Shown here piece after piece: positions 49,978 to 62,511 of a DNA stretch of 64,000 bases (its first letter is position 1; every line of letters begins with the position of its first letter). This DNA comes from Parapristionchus giblindavisi (lineage: Eukaryota; Nematoda; Chromadorea; Rhabditida; Diplogasteridae). Location: contig CALSFV010000291.1 of NCBI GenBank assembly GCA_943737045.1, positions 425,585 through 489,584 of the forward strand, in the 5' to 3' direction. Below the pieces are notes generated by a model. The model saw only the letters and a program-made list of their open reading frames with translations. It was not told the DNA's origin and did not search any database. The position numbers and the translations under genes were made by a program.

Positions 49978-50169
49978 TTATTTCTATGAGTGTATTTTAT
50001 TGTACTGTTTCATTTATGAGGTTTGATTTTAGGTGAATAATAGGCCACGATACTCAAGATCACTTAAATTTATCATTTCTTTAATTTTTTAATTATAAGA
50101 AATAACTAAAAAATCTTCTTGAACAGTAAAAATTCCATTTCTGCAGTTCCGGTCTAATTGTAAGCAGTC

Positions 50170-50637
50170 AATTTCTTACAAGGAGGTCTTTGGAGTCAGC
50201 CTGGCATTATGAGATGACAATGCCATAACTAGGATCAGTTTTCGATGCTGATTACGAATCCGTTTTCAGAAAGTGCCTAATCTACCTGAGTTTCGAGAAA
50301 ATCGATATTTTGATTCGGAAATTCGTGTGTTTTCCTACGCAAACCATCAGGATGACATGGTGAACTCATCTATAAACACTCACAGTAGTTTATCTTCCGT
50401 CGCCGGATCTTTTCGATGCATTCCAGATAATTTGTGAAGGAAACTACACGATTTTTCGAATTAACAAGCAGAATTTTAATATCGATTCTCTCGAAACTCT
50501 GGTCGATTATGCACTTTCTGTAAACGGATTCGTAATCAGCATCGAAAACTGATTGTGGTCATAGCATTGTGTTTCATAAGGCCAGGTTGACTCCAAAGAC
50601 TCCCCTTGTTAGAACAGAACATCTTGTAAGAGAATTT
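50170..50637. mobile_element. Foldback element, 468 bp
   Basis: Inverted ends around TTGGAGTCAGCCTGGC (left) and GCCAGGTTGACTCCAAAG (right), with the pairing continuing through GATGCTGATTACGAATCCG. Confidence 0.8.
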
Positions 50638-50649
50638 CTCTTAAATTAT

Positions 50650-50771
50650 TACCTCACTCAATGCGTTACCTCACTCAATGCTCTCTTCATTGCGCGCACT
50701 ATTTCTCTGTTATCTAAAGACGAGAGCATTGCGCGTCGAAGAGACCATTGAGTGAGGTTACGCTCCCTTTA
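50650..50771. repeat. Hairpin repeat (TGAGTGAGGTTACGCTCCC family)
   Basis: ACCTCACTCAATG inverted against CATTGAGTGAGGT. A sister copy at 52537-52648 pairs over its full ends AAAGGGAGCGTAACCTC. Confidence 0.75.
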
Positions 50772-52536
50772 ACTCTCTATGTCTGAAACATTATTCTTTT
50801 TACACCTGTTGATGACTTACCTGGTGCATGCATAGAAGCAAATAAGCAACGGTGAGAATAATGACATAATAGAGAAAAATCAGTTGTTTGTGGTGGCTTT
50901 GCTGAATAAACTCAAGTATTTTCAGAAGTTGTATGAGTACATATAATAATTAAACAAGTAAATAAAATAGTCCAAACTTTGCTTCTTCTAAACGATTTCA
51001 TTTTATGCAGAATCATAATATTTATAGGTATGGTTATAATCATGAATAGACACATCTCGCATAACACATATATTTTTGTTATCTGGAAACAGTGAATTTC
51101 AGTTTTTTTTTAAATTTTATTTTAAAATACAGCGTTATTTGCACGGAGAAAGCGGTCATTCAAAAATTGACAAAATGACAGAAAATAGTCTTCAAGGAGC
51201 TATCATTTTAGATTCAATTCAATCTTTTTTTCAGTCAAACAATAATCGCTTTCAAAAGCTTTGTTAAAACCAATTGAATTAATAATAATTTTAAAAAAAC
51301 AACTATTGGTTTTCTCGTTAATGTTAAATATTGTTGTAATAATTTAATTAATGATCATGAATAACCTCTTGTGGCATGTTAACGTACTTCCATCTACCTC
51401 GCCCCACGTCAATATATTGAGCTGGCTGATTTATTTTTATTGAATTATTTTTTCTGATGTTTAAAGTTTACTTGATTTATTGTAAAAGCGTAAAGCCAAC
51501 AAGGAAAAATAGTGACGATTATGATGATTATCCAAGTTAGATGAGCCTTCCATATCTGTCAAATGTACTTATTGCATTATATTCACTGATAGAGAGTGAC
51601 AGCAGAGTGCTCAAATGGTTCTGTGTTTGATAAATGCGATTGTATTGTATTTTATCGTATAAATATATTTTTTAAAATTATTTTACGCTCCACTGGTTAG
51701 CATTAGAATTGCAGTAGACATCGAAAAAAAGTATGCGTGCTGCACCATCACTCGAAATCGCTGTACTGCACAAAACTTACCTTATCATGGGCAAGAGGAA
51801 AATAAAGTGAGGTAAATCGATTGATTACTTGAATAATCATCAAATATGTATTAGATGCTGATGCAGCATGGCTTAAATAAACCAATGAATTACAAAAAGT
51901 GACTGAAAATATTGCATTATTCAATCGGTAAAAAAGCCAATCCTAACCACCGAGCGTTGGTGCTATGTAGAAAACTTGATTGATTAATCTAATGAAAAGT
52001 ACAACCACTTCATTTGCAATTCCAGAAATGCCTACAAATGATTTGAACAAAAAAGAACATATAAAATTAAAATAAAACAATATAAATATATTTTTTAAAC
52101 CTGCAGCAATGAATATATAGAAAAATGATGATTTTAGCTGAAGAGTTTTCGATAAAACAATGCATATGCACATATAGAAATATCCTAATATCAGTAGAAT
52201 GTCGACAATATTTTCTAAAATTTCAAGTTACTGTAAAGCAGTTCGTACTATGCATTCACTCGTTCTACGAAATTTGTCATTACTCTTGTAAGAATTCTGC
52301 TACTAACGTGGAACTAATAACGTGGTACGCTGTTTTGGTTCCGGAAAATGAAACTGCTCTTTCGAATTAACCATCGCATGAATACATTTATCATTCCATG
52401 ATGTTTCATATCAATTAAATTAGTAATGTAACTAGATGTACTATTATTGGTTTAACTTGCACGTTAAAAATAAAATATGAAAGTAATATATTAGTTAATA
52501 ATACCGTACTTTAAGGTACCACATATCAGGCACCTT
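50772..52536. other. Gene-free AT-rich stretch
   Basis: Short open frames only; no splice-consistent exons or recognisable motifs seen. Confidence 0.4.
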
Positions 52537-52648
52537 AAAGGGAGCGTAACCTCACTCAATGGTCTCTTTGACGCGCAATGCTCTCTCGTTGTTAAAAAAA
52601 AATAGTGTGCGCAATGAAGAGACCATTGAGTGAGGTTACGCTCCCTTT
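52537..52648. repeat. Hairpin repeat, sister of 50650-50771
   Basis: 112 bp with a near-perfect stem from AAAGGGAGCGTAACCTC inward. Directly followed by an inverted copy of the GGCCGAAACACC motif. Confidence 0.8.
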
Positions 52649-53096
52649 ATGGTGTTTCGGCCGCTACGTATATGCGGCGTTTTCCTGTCGTGCTACAGGT
52701 AAGGTTTGAATTATATAATAAATTAATCAGAAATCAATAATTCGAACCAATAATATGTAGAATGTCTGCACTATCCATACTCGACGATGAATGGAATAAG
52801 AGATAGCACTACCTGTTCAAGATATTGTATGGGTATAGTCTGCATAAAATGTACTTGCATAACAAAATGACGATTATGAGGTAAAGACCACGACAAATAA
52901 ATTATAGTTTGTTTAGTTTCTTGGTTCTGTTATGTGATTACTTTGCCAGTTTTCGTTTCTATTTCAATCCTTGGTTTTTAAAGGCATGTAATAATGAACT
53001 CCCTTGTACAAAACAAACAAGTTATTTTTATAAGTCAATATTTCTTATTAAACGAAAACATTTTTAAAAAATTATCGTTTTTCCGGGAAATTTATA

Positions 53097-53441
53097 GCGC
53101 ACTAAAAAATAGTGGAAAACGGAAAATGGCGACGTTCCAGGGTCTAAAAATGTATACTGGAAAACCGAAAATGGAAACTCGAAATTTGAATTCGCGGCCC
53201 GAAAAAGGTGCGGCAATTCAAATTCTGATCCCAAATTTCATTTTTCCGCCTTTAGAAGTATTGGAACTTGAATTCCTACTTAACATCCTTCTTAAAACCG
53301 CAGAAAATCGCATTTAGACGGTGAGAATTTGAATTCCCGCACCTTTTTTCGCGCCCGCGAATTCAAATTTTCGGTTTTCCAGTGCCCTTTTTAGACCCTG
53401 GAAAGTCGCCATTTTCCGTTGTCCACTATTTTTTAGTACGC
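53097..53441. mobile_element. Foldback element, 345 bp
   Basis: GCGCACTAAAAAATAGTGG at left pairs with CCACTATTTTTTAGTACGCC at right, and pairing continues through CAGGGTCTAAAAA and GAATTCGCGG. The apparent 107-residue frame is an artefact. Confidence 0.82.
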
Positions 53442-53577
53442 CATTAACATATTATTTCATGATGGTCTTCTTTATCAATTTATTCTGTGTAAAAATGAGA
53501 CAAGAACAATGCAAAGTGACAATGTGAGAAAGATCAAAAAGCCCAATTGAGAGTCTAATCTCTTCTTCGGACCTACT

Positions 53578-53664
53578 TAAAGCCCCCCTAATTTGACTCT
53601 CCGCTAATGCTATTGTGGACAACGAAAAGAGCATTGCCAGAGCGGATAGTAGTTTCAAATTACA
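53578..53664. repeat. Hairpin repeat of the GAGAGTTTCAAATT family
   Basis: GACTCTCCGCTAATGC and the inverted GCATTGCCAGAGCGG ends; related to 38016-38090. Confidence 0.6.
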
Positions 53665-53699
53665 GGGTTATTTTAATTTAGGTTTGTGATGGGGGCAAG

Positions 53700-55922
53700 T
53701 CGACTAGGGGGGGGGGGGTAAATTGTCTGCCCCCTATTGTCATGATGGAATAGAGAGTAAGTGAGTGGAAAAGGCGAGTCAAATCGAGGAAAAGTATCCA
53801 AATCATCATTTTCAAACTCTTCTCACACAGAGAAAAAAGCTGTTAACACTCCACCATTAACCTTTAGTACTTCTTTTTATTTGCTTTTCTTGGAGCACTT
53901 TTGGAATCTGGAATCAACCGTAGTGGAAATTATCCAGAATTTATTATCGAGACATGCTCGTGCTCTCTACGTCTCAATTGATTTACAAGCGGAGTAAATC
54001 AAATAGTCTGCGTACTTTGACATTATGTGCCATTTCAGTGAAAGCTGCAACCTAGAATAATAAGAAAGTAGAACATTTGTTACAAAATTTGATTAAATTT
54101 TTTTTTGATTAAATTTTTTTCGAGCATCAGTTCGCTTGGTAAAATCCAGTTGAATGTAATTAGAAACTGCGAATATAATTACGTGATTTTTGAGTCAAAT
54201 TGGGAGCTTATGAATCTAGTTAGCTGATTTTCGAATCTAATTCGGTCACGTCAGGAGCTAATCGTGCTAGCATTACATTCAAAACGAGTTTCCAGAGAAA
54301 GGGGTACATACATCGAAAAATCGTTGGATCATGATTCGTCAGAACCATTCTGAATCATTCTGGCCATTCAACAGTGATTATCGCGATTATGAAGACAATA
54401 GTTCGATGCGAAATGTAATATTCTAAAAACCAGTAATACTCCGAAAACAGTAATACTCTAAAACCACCGTAATTCTCTCAAAATAGAAATTGGTCCGTTT
54501 AGAGAAGATAAATATATTATATTATATTAGAAATAAATGGCATCGGATTTCGATTTTGTTCTCCACTCCAAGTCATATAAAGGAATCATCACTGGGAAAA
54601 ATTCCCATGGGAACTTTAGTCAGGGAATTGTTAGCTTAATGCAGGTATGTTATGTGCGCTTTACGGAAAACATTGAAATATATTGAATTACGCACACTGT
54701 TCTCTTGCTTTTGAAAGACATAGCTTCAGCCCAACAGATAAACTCTCTCAAAATGAACGCATTGGCTTACAAAAGAATATTATGTGCAGTTGTCTAGCAC
54801 GTTTCGCAGTTACTGTTACATTTTGACAACGTGTACATGTCCCGTTGGTTTTTTCTCATGTTTTCATGATTTTTCCACGCAATTTGTACCTTTTTGTTTC
54901 ATGTTTCGGTTAATCGTGTGAAACCCCGCGAAAGACGTCAAAATAGGACTCAAGCCAAATAATAGTGGATATAAACTGCCTCCGTGATCAGAAAACCGCG
55001 CAAACTTTTCCTGTGTTGCCTATGTTGAAGCCCACATACGTCGGTAATGCACGTTAACTCTCAGGATTTGATGTTGGAGCGCCGAAGTACTAGAGTTCGA
55101 GCTTCGTATATATGGAAAGCGAGCTTTGATGATGTGTTGTCCCAGAAAGCAATAGAATGATCAAAGTGATATGGTAAAGAGATAAAGTGGGCGAGTTGTA
55201 GTATTAAGCGTACAAAAATCTCTGTACATTTTCTTTGTACGTGAACTATTGGAGTGCGATGAAGCTTTAAGCGGACACAGCTTACTTTGCCAGCATAGTT
55301 CTAACCAACTTGCTTATGCTGTTGAGAGGGACTGGGAAAGGGAGAGGGAACGGGAGAAGGAGAGAGAGGAAAAGAGAGAGTAAGAGAGAGAGAGAGGAAG
55401 AGGGAAGGAGTGTAAATGGCTCATAATGGATATTCGAGAAAAGCAATAAAATGTATCAAATTTCCATGTTTTAAATTTTACTCACAATTTTATTTTACTA
55501 TTGTATAGGAATATGCAAAAAAGCGAAAAAAATTGAAAAATGAAATGGAGAATGGATAAAGCGAGGTTTACAGAGGATATTGAAGCCAAAATTGAAATGA
55601 TAAATATGTAAAGCTATTCCTGACACAATCATAATACAAAAGGTCGATATCTGAATTATTTTAGGATCGCTGATCTTCAGAAATACTAAGAAAAAGGGAA
55701 AATTTTCGAGTTATAACATAACTTGAAAACTAGAATTCGACAGGTAACCCTCACATGAGCAAGTGGTCAAATTCCTGATCAGACTTTGACCGATTTACCT
55801 GAGCAAGATTAGAAGTTATGCAATTGTATATATTTATTGAGTTTTATGGGAATTATCGAATTTTTATTCATTTTGCTTTGGCATATAATAATCTTCTTTT
55901 GATATTATTTTTTATGTTATAT
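53700..55922. other. Gene-free region with a purine tract
   Basis: No exon recognised. A G-run lies at 53709-53718 and a GA-rich tract at 55326-55408. Confidence 0.4.
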
Positions 55923-56526
55923 GATGCCGGTACGAACTGTAACTCGTGAATGAAAACTTTCACCATTGTAACTTTTTGATTGAGAAAATAGGTTTTGTAA
56001 CGTGCAGCTCGTGAACAAAGCCTCGTAACTGTTTTGACTAAAACCCTGATCAAAGAACCACTCGATTGGAATTATGGAAATGGAACGAGTGATTTGAGAA
56101 CAAGGGATGCAAATTCGACGAAATGGAAAACGATTCTGAGACCCAATTAGCATAGAACTTTTCGATGAAAACCAACGTTTCAGAAACGAGATTTCGGAAC
56201 CAACGTTTCGGAACCGAGATTTAGCATCTCAATCAATCTCAATGGACAATCTCAATGGTATTCCATATTTGGACTGGGCAAGTATTACTAGGCGTTTCAA
56301 ATAATTTGCTCGTATATGCTGTTTATCGATTTTCTCTTTAACTACGCTGCTGCTTTAATTATGATCCTATAATCTTAACTCTTTCGCTCCGTTGGGGTGG
56401 TTCCCAAATCTCGGTTCCGAAACGTTGGTTTCAAAAAAAATTATCGTATTTCCGAAGTATGGATTCTCAGATTAGAGTTCCGATTGAATTAGTTTTCATT
56501 CACGTGTTACAATTCGTACCGGCATC
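55923..56526. mobile_element. Foldback element, 604 bp
   Basis: Ends GATGCCGGTACGAACTGTAA and an imperfect complement. An inner pair of inverted motifs (AACCAACGTTTCGGAACCGA at about 56200; CTCGGTTCCGAAACGTTGG at about 56415) supports a second stem. Confidence 0.8.
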
Positions 56527-57021
56527 TGTTATATGTTTCACCATTGGTTCTGTCATTTTCGGAAACCAAAGCGCAGTACCTTAATTGCAAACAAGTAGTT
56601 CGTTCACGGTGCTTTTAAGGAAGGAGGACCATGAGATGGGGATGCGCTATTATCACAAATTGACAATGCGTAATGATCAAAGGATAGATTATATTAATAA
56701 TTGTGATAACAATACTTTATACTTTATACTTTACTTTAATCATATCGTATAACGAAAGCAAAATTTTCACATCTAATATATAATAAAAGAATTGTTTATG
56801 ACGTAGAAGTATCGATTTCTATGCACATTAAAGTTGAAATTATAAGATACGAAGTTTTAATAATTGTATTTAATATATTAATATTAATATTTATGATTTA
56901 TGGTGTTTGGGCAGGCTACGCCTAATGCCTCTGTCGCACACTATGCATTAGCGTAGGGAGAGCAGGAATAAAAATGGCAAAAAGAGATGAGCGCAATTAG
57001 GAGTTGTTATCTTTTGCTAAT

Positions 57022-57103
57022 CCACTTCGGGGAATCGAACTTCCTTGCCGACCAACCGGCCGGTTGGATTGTCCGAACTCTTATCCACTAGGCCATGGGT
57101 ACC
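57022..57103 (-). other. tRNA-like sequence at edge of giant inverted repeat
   Basis: On the minus strand: box A-like TGGCCTAGTGGATAAG and box B-like AGTTCGATTCCCC, about 50 bp apart, with a GC palindrome CCGGCCGG between. The stems of a functional tRNA are not formed. The right arm has only the box A part (CATGGTCTAGTGTATAAG). Confidence 0.55.
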
Positions 57104-57167
57104 TATTATGGGAAAAGTCAAAGGATCTGCACATACTCACTTGAACCTCCACACATATACCGATGTA

Positions 57168-57668
57168 CAGTACAGCAGAATCCCCCAGTGAAAATGGGCG
57201 CCCCGGGTGACCCGGGGAGCCCATGAGGCCCCTCGATTTTTTACGCTTTGAATAATGAATATCAGCCGTTCAAATTGTTTGCGTTGTTTTACTCCAGAGT
57301 TGACGGAATTTATCAAAGAAATTTTGGAATTTTATAAATTACGTAGCCTGAGAAAAAATATTGAAAATTATAATTTTATTAATTTTTGGCAAATGCCGCG
57401 CGAAAATTTTGCATAACTCGCGCACGCTCGGCAAATTCTATCGCAAAGTGAAATCTTTCCAGCATTTCTTTTTCTTAGGACAATTCAGTTGACAAGCATT
57501 TAAAAATTCCAAAATTTCTTTGATAAATTCCGTCAACTCTGGAGTAAAACAACGCAAACAATTTGAAAGGCTGATATTCATTATTCAAAGCGTAAAAAAT
57601 CGAGGGGCTTCATGGGCTCCCCGGGTCACCCGGGGCGCCCATTTTCACTAGGGGATTCTGCTGTACTG
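57168..57668. mobile_element. Nested palindromic Tc-like element, 501 bp
   Basis: Inverted ends CAGTACAGCAGAATCCCC and complement, with TA duplications (57166-57167, 57669-57670). Arms of about 180 bp are near-perfect. The matching place in the right arm of the host repeat is uninterrupted, so this insertion came after the large inverted repeat formed. Confidence 0.93.
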
Positions 57669-60600
57669 TATGGCCCCGCCCCTTTCTGGTAGGCCCTTTA
57701 CATATACCGATTTTGACTCCGCCCATTTAACTTTGCGGGCTTGGACACTAGATGCCAATGTGAGAACACCCAAAAATCTTTATTAATTCTAGAATGAAGA
57801 CCACCAGATGTCGCATCTTCAGAGAAACTCTCGCGACATCCGTTCTTCTGAAGCAGTAGGTGATCCGTGATGATGTCGAAGACCTTCTGATCACGTCATC
57901 AACGAAAGAATGATTGGGCCTGTCGTTGAATCTGAAATTACAATGGATCTCAATGATTCGGCCTTTCTACTAAGACCACGAAATACCTTGGAGAATAGCA
58001 GCACATCAGTGATTGTCTCGTCGACTCCGTCAGAAGACCCTCGGTACCTGACTCTGAAATGAGTTTGAAATGAAGTAAATGAATGAAAAAATACAAAGAA
58101 ACTACAAATAAACTCTCCTCATGGGTCATAGTCGTTACGCCATCTTGTATCATCCCTCGTATCTTCAGAATCCTCTACGTCGATGATACCAATCTTTCGA
58201 CGACGTAGGTTGACTACGACGAATCGACCTATAAAATGAATAATAGATTAGAATAGATTCAATGCTCAGACGTTTGCCAATCTTCTCATCACTTTGTACA
58301 CTTTTTGATCTCAGTCAATGGAAAACATTGAATGGTGAAGAGAACGTTGACAAAGGTTTATGTTCCCTTATATTCAGAAATATTACCGTATGTATTCAAC
58401 AGATGCCGTGTTCAAAAGTACCGTAAAGAAAAGAAACATCTCTCCACTCTTTGCACACTCTCTCGCTTCACCTTTCACTTCTTTTTTTTGTTGAAATTAC
58501 GTCATATTTCGATAATGCGTAACTATACATAAAAGCTAAAGATAAGATACATACCAGTCGGGGAGGAGCAACGTCCATTACCATCGTAGTCCAAATCCGT
58601 GGTTCGTGGCCATCAGAATTCGTCCTTCATTTGATGTCGTCCATTTGAACTTCGTAGGTAACCTCTCCGATGGTCGATGGTTCTGAGAAGGATTTGAATG
58701 ATTTGGAGAAAAGAGAGACGGTAAATAAACGAGGAACGACATTGTAAAGATCAAAGATCAACTTGCAAAAAAATGACAATAGGGGAAGCGAGTTGAAGAC
58801 GACCGAAAAATGTAATGAAGTGAACAAGAATAGGAACACGTTGGCTACGTATGATAATGAATCATAAGCAAATTGGAATACAATAGATGAATGGATAGAC
58901 AACCATAGTACAATATATGCAAATAGGAAAGAGAGTACAATGATTGGGAGAAGCATGGAGACGGAGGTAGAGGGAGAGAGAGAAAGGTAGAAGAATAGAG
59001 AGGTAGAATGATGGATAAAGGAATACTAAACCAATATTGATCGAAATAACACGAAGAGAAGAACGTAGCGACACGTTCCTCTGTTGAAATTGGCGGGGAA
59101 ATGAAAGAGAAAGAGGAACCAATGATAGATAAACACTATCGACGGTAGATCACTCTGATCAAAGGATCATCCTATTGTTATATGATGATTGTTTGATCTG
59201 AGGTGAGAGTGTCCAGACAGAAGAGAGTACAGACAGAGATAGAGACAGAGTGAGAGAGTATGGATAATTGAAAGAGTACAAGGAAGGGAAAGAGAGCACG
59301 TGAACCTGATCTACCATCGATATTGTTTATGAATCGCTGTTCTCTATTCATTCTTCCCGCCAATTTCATCGGAAGTACGTGTTGCTGTACATGTTTTCGT
59401 CATTTTGTCATCCCTATCATTTTGTTATTCCTTCTGTTATTTGCTGTATCCTTCCCTTTATTGTGCATATGATCACAGGTTATCATATTTTGCTTTCTCA
59501 CTTTTGTTGTCTTTGTGTGCAGTCATCGTTCGCTTTTCCGTCTACTCCTCGTTCTAGGTCTGTTGAAGTTGATCTTTGGTCTTTTGTCCCACGTCCCCCA
59601 TTCTTTCCCCTGAAACCAGAAAAACCGCACTTGTTCCAGAATTTCCGCGTTACCGAACGTTTTGTACCACAACGTTAGTGTTACCGATTGGACGTTTCTG
59701 ACAATCGCCTCCCCTCCATCTCTCTCTCCTTTTCTCCTATTTCCCCTCTATTTTTCCCATCCTGTCTCTATCGTTCGATCTCCTTTCTCAACTTGCATAT
59801 ATTATCAAACTTGTTTGTCTATCCATTCATCCATTGTATTCCAATTTGCATATGATTCATTATCATACGTTGCCAACGTGTTCCTATTCTTGTTCATTTC
59901 ATTTGCAGTTTTCGGTCATCTTCCACTCGCTTCCCCTATTGTACTTTTTTGCAAGTTGATCTTTGATCTTTACAATGTCGTTCCTCGTTTATTTATCGTC
60001 TCTGGTTTCTCCAAATCATTCAAATCCTTATCAGAACCATCGGAGAGGTTATCTACGAAGGTCAATTGGACGACATCAAATGAAGGACGAATTCTGATGG
60101 CCACGAACCACGGATTTGGACTACGATGATCATGGACGTTGCTCCTCCCCGACTGGTATCTTATCTTTACCTTTATGTACGAATTATTGAATTATGCCAT
60201 GTTCGAAAGTTGCAAAATGAAGCGAAGGAGTAAGCGAGAGAGTGTGTAAAAAGTGTAGAGACGTTTCTTTTCTTTACGGTACTTTTGAACACGGCATCTG
60301 TTGAATACATACTGTAATATTTGTGAATATAAGGGAACATAAACCTTTGTCAACGTTCTCTTCACCATTCAATGTTTTCCATTGACAGAGATCAAAAAGT
60401 GTACAAAGTGATGAGAACATTGGCAAAGGTCTGAACATTGAATCTATTCGAATCTAATATTAATTTTATAGGTCGATTCGACGTAGTCAACCGACGTCGT
60501 CGAAAGATGGTCGTCATCGACGTAGGGGATTCTGAAGAAGCGAGGGATGATACAAGATGGCGTAACGACTATGACCCATGAGGGGAGTTTCTTTGTAGTT

Positions 60601-61352
60601 TTTCATTCATTTACTTCATTTCAAACTCATTTCAGAGTCAGGTACCGAGGGTCTTCTGGCGGAGTCGACGAGACTATCACTGATGTGCTGCTACTCTCCA
60701 AGGTATTTCATGGTCTTAGTAGAAAGGCCGAATCATTGAATCCATTGTAACTTCAGATTCAACGACAGGCCCAATCATCTTCTCGTTGATGACGTGATCA
60801 GAAGGTCTTCGACATCATCATGGTTCATCTACTGCTTCAGAAGAACGGATGTCGCGAGAGTTTCTCTGAAGATGCGACATCTGGTGGTCTTCATTTTAGA
60901 ATTAATAAAGATTTTTGGGTGTGCTCACATTGGCATCTGGTGTCCAATCCCGCAAAGTTAAATGGGCGGAGTGAAAATCGGTATATGTAAAGGGTCCTCC
61001 CGAAAGGGGCGGAGCCATACATCGGTATATGTGTGGAGGTTTCAAGTGAGTATATTCTGAACCGTTGACGTTTCACACAATAGACCCATGGTCTAGTGTA
61101 TAAGTCGACCCAAGTGTATTTAAACCTTTTTTTTTATTTTTTGATCCACTTATTCACGTTCTTCCTATGTACGTGTGAACGAGTTATGAATTATAACCTA
61201 TTTAGTATATTTGGAAATGTCTTCTATTTTGGTCTGTGTTTTCAACGTACTTTCGATAACTTTCTACATTTATTCATGTAGTGACAAGAGCAGTACGTAT
61301 CGAGGACTACCGTACGCCGTAACGTCGTAACTTGTTACATTTCACCACGTAT

Positions 61353-61523
61353 CCGTCGCCGTAAATTTTGGAGTGTGTTGGGAGTGGAAAACCCTGAACG
61401 GTAAGAAGTTACCGTGACCATCGATCAATAATGATTGACTACAGTAACCTTTAACAGTACTTTTATGACCCATAATGGTTTTCCACTCGAGATCCAACAC
61501 ACTCCAAAATTCACGTTGACGGA
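61353..61523. repeat. Inverted repeat around AATTTTGGAGTGTGTTGG
   Basis: AATTTTGGAGTGTGTTGG at 61364 pairs with 61494-61511, then GTGGAAAACC with GGTTTTCCAC. The outer flanks (CGTAACG..., TTACATT) are similar to the intron 21 hairpin of the Argonaute gene. Confidence 0.75.
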
Positions 61524-62511
61524 TCTGTCATCCGTAACTGCGTTACGACGTAGGCACGTAAGAAAACGATGCAATGTAACGATGCATAACAGATTGTTAA
61601 ACATTTTATAAGAATATTAAACAGATTTTTAAAATACATTGAACAAAAAGCCAGTCTTTATCGCAGATTTTATTAAAATTGTTTTTATCAGGTGGACACT
61701 TCCGAAATATATAGTGAGCCTGTCGTCTCACCTTTTACCACCAACCATTGAGGCGAGAAATCAACAGGTTCAGTACGATACTCCCATATGAAAAAAATTA
61801 TGTTACAAGATCAAAAATTGACTGTTTAGTATATCAGAACTTGAATTTCGTATTTTTAAAGAAGATTTTTCGGAGATATTTCTCATAATTACGAAAACGA
61901 AAAGTAAGAAAATATAAATTTCGATAAATATTCTGTGAAAAACACATATGAGTAATTTTGACACCGACCATGTTTAACACACAAACTCCACAGACAGGGG
62001 GAGTAACAGAGTGTGGTGAGAGCAGACGGTTTAAAATCAGTTTTTTTCTCTCCATCGCTTGTAAATAACTCCACACTATTAGTACCAAGAAAGCGCTTTA
62101 TCCACCGATATGAAATGCCCGATTTAATATACAAAAAAAGATATTATTATAAAAGGTTACAATAATAGGTCATCTATATCAAGGCTAATCAAATCATTCA
62201 AATGTACACAAATTTACAACAAAAGATAGTTGTATTATACATATATCAGCCAGCTGTATAAGCCCCGCCCATTCACAACGTACTCTTCTACAAAAACATA
62301 TCACAAATCTAATCTTAAGAAATCACACTGATTATAAAACTTTGGTTAGCTTATATATCATAATTACTATAGAGGGGGCAGAAGGTTAAAGGGATATAAA
62401 CAAATAGTCAAAGGTATCTTGACTTTCCGATTCATCGAAATGTTGAGTGAAGAAACAACTGATAATCGTGAAGGGTTCAAAGATCAAAGATCAAAGATCA
62501 AAGTCCAAAGA
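61524..62511. other. 3' intergenic region of the next minus-strand gene
   Basis: No exon found. Positions 62478-62520 hold AAAGATC repeats, which on the gene strand are GATCTTT running from the stop codon outward. Confidence 0.4.

Larger units (their letters stand above)
57010..61110. mobile_element. Giant inverted repeat, 4.1 kb
   Basis: The left arm (57010 to about 59010) and right arm (about 59720-61110) are reverse complements, with scattered differences and indels. Matching landmarks include AACGACAGGCCCAATCAT, CATCTGGTGGTCTTCAT and GTCTATCCATTCATC. The centre (about 700 bp) is pyrimidine/purine-rich. A tRNA-like sequence lies at each outer edge, complete at left and truncated at right (61085-61110). 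The left arm alone carries a nested TA-flanked palindrome at 57168-57668. Open frames near 58630-58950 and 59660-60130 mirror each other and look like arm artefacts. Confidence 0.88.

Noticed and set aside
50003..50010. CTGTTTCA, resembling the upstream motif of C. elegans 21U-RNA genes
   Set aside because: A single 8-mer without the rest of the motif or a cluster; expected by chance in 64 kb.
52994..53317. 107-residue frame
   Set aside because: Falls across a foldback element and has no recognisable domain.
57022..57103. Functional tRNA gene on the minus strand
   Set aside because: Boxes A and B are present, but the acceptor stem is missing and the central region is an unrelated GC palindrome.
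58627..60129. Two frames (minus 58956-58627 and plus 59662-60129) sharing SIHSSIVFQFAYDSLSYVAN
   Set aside because: They mirror each other in the arms of the giant inverted repeat; hydrophobic, low complexity, no splice-consistent extension.
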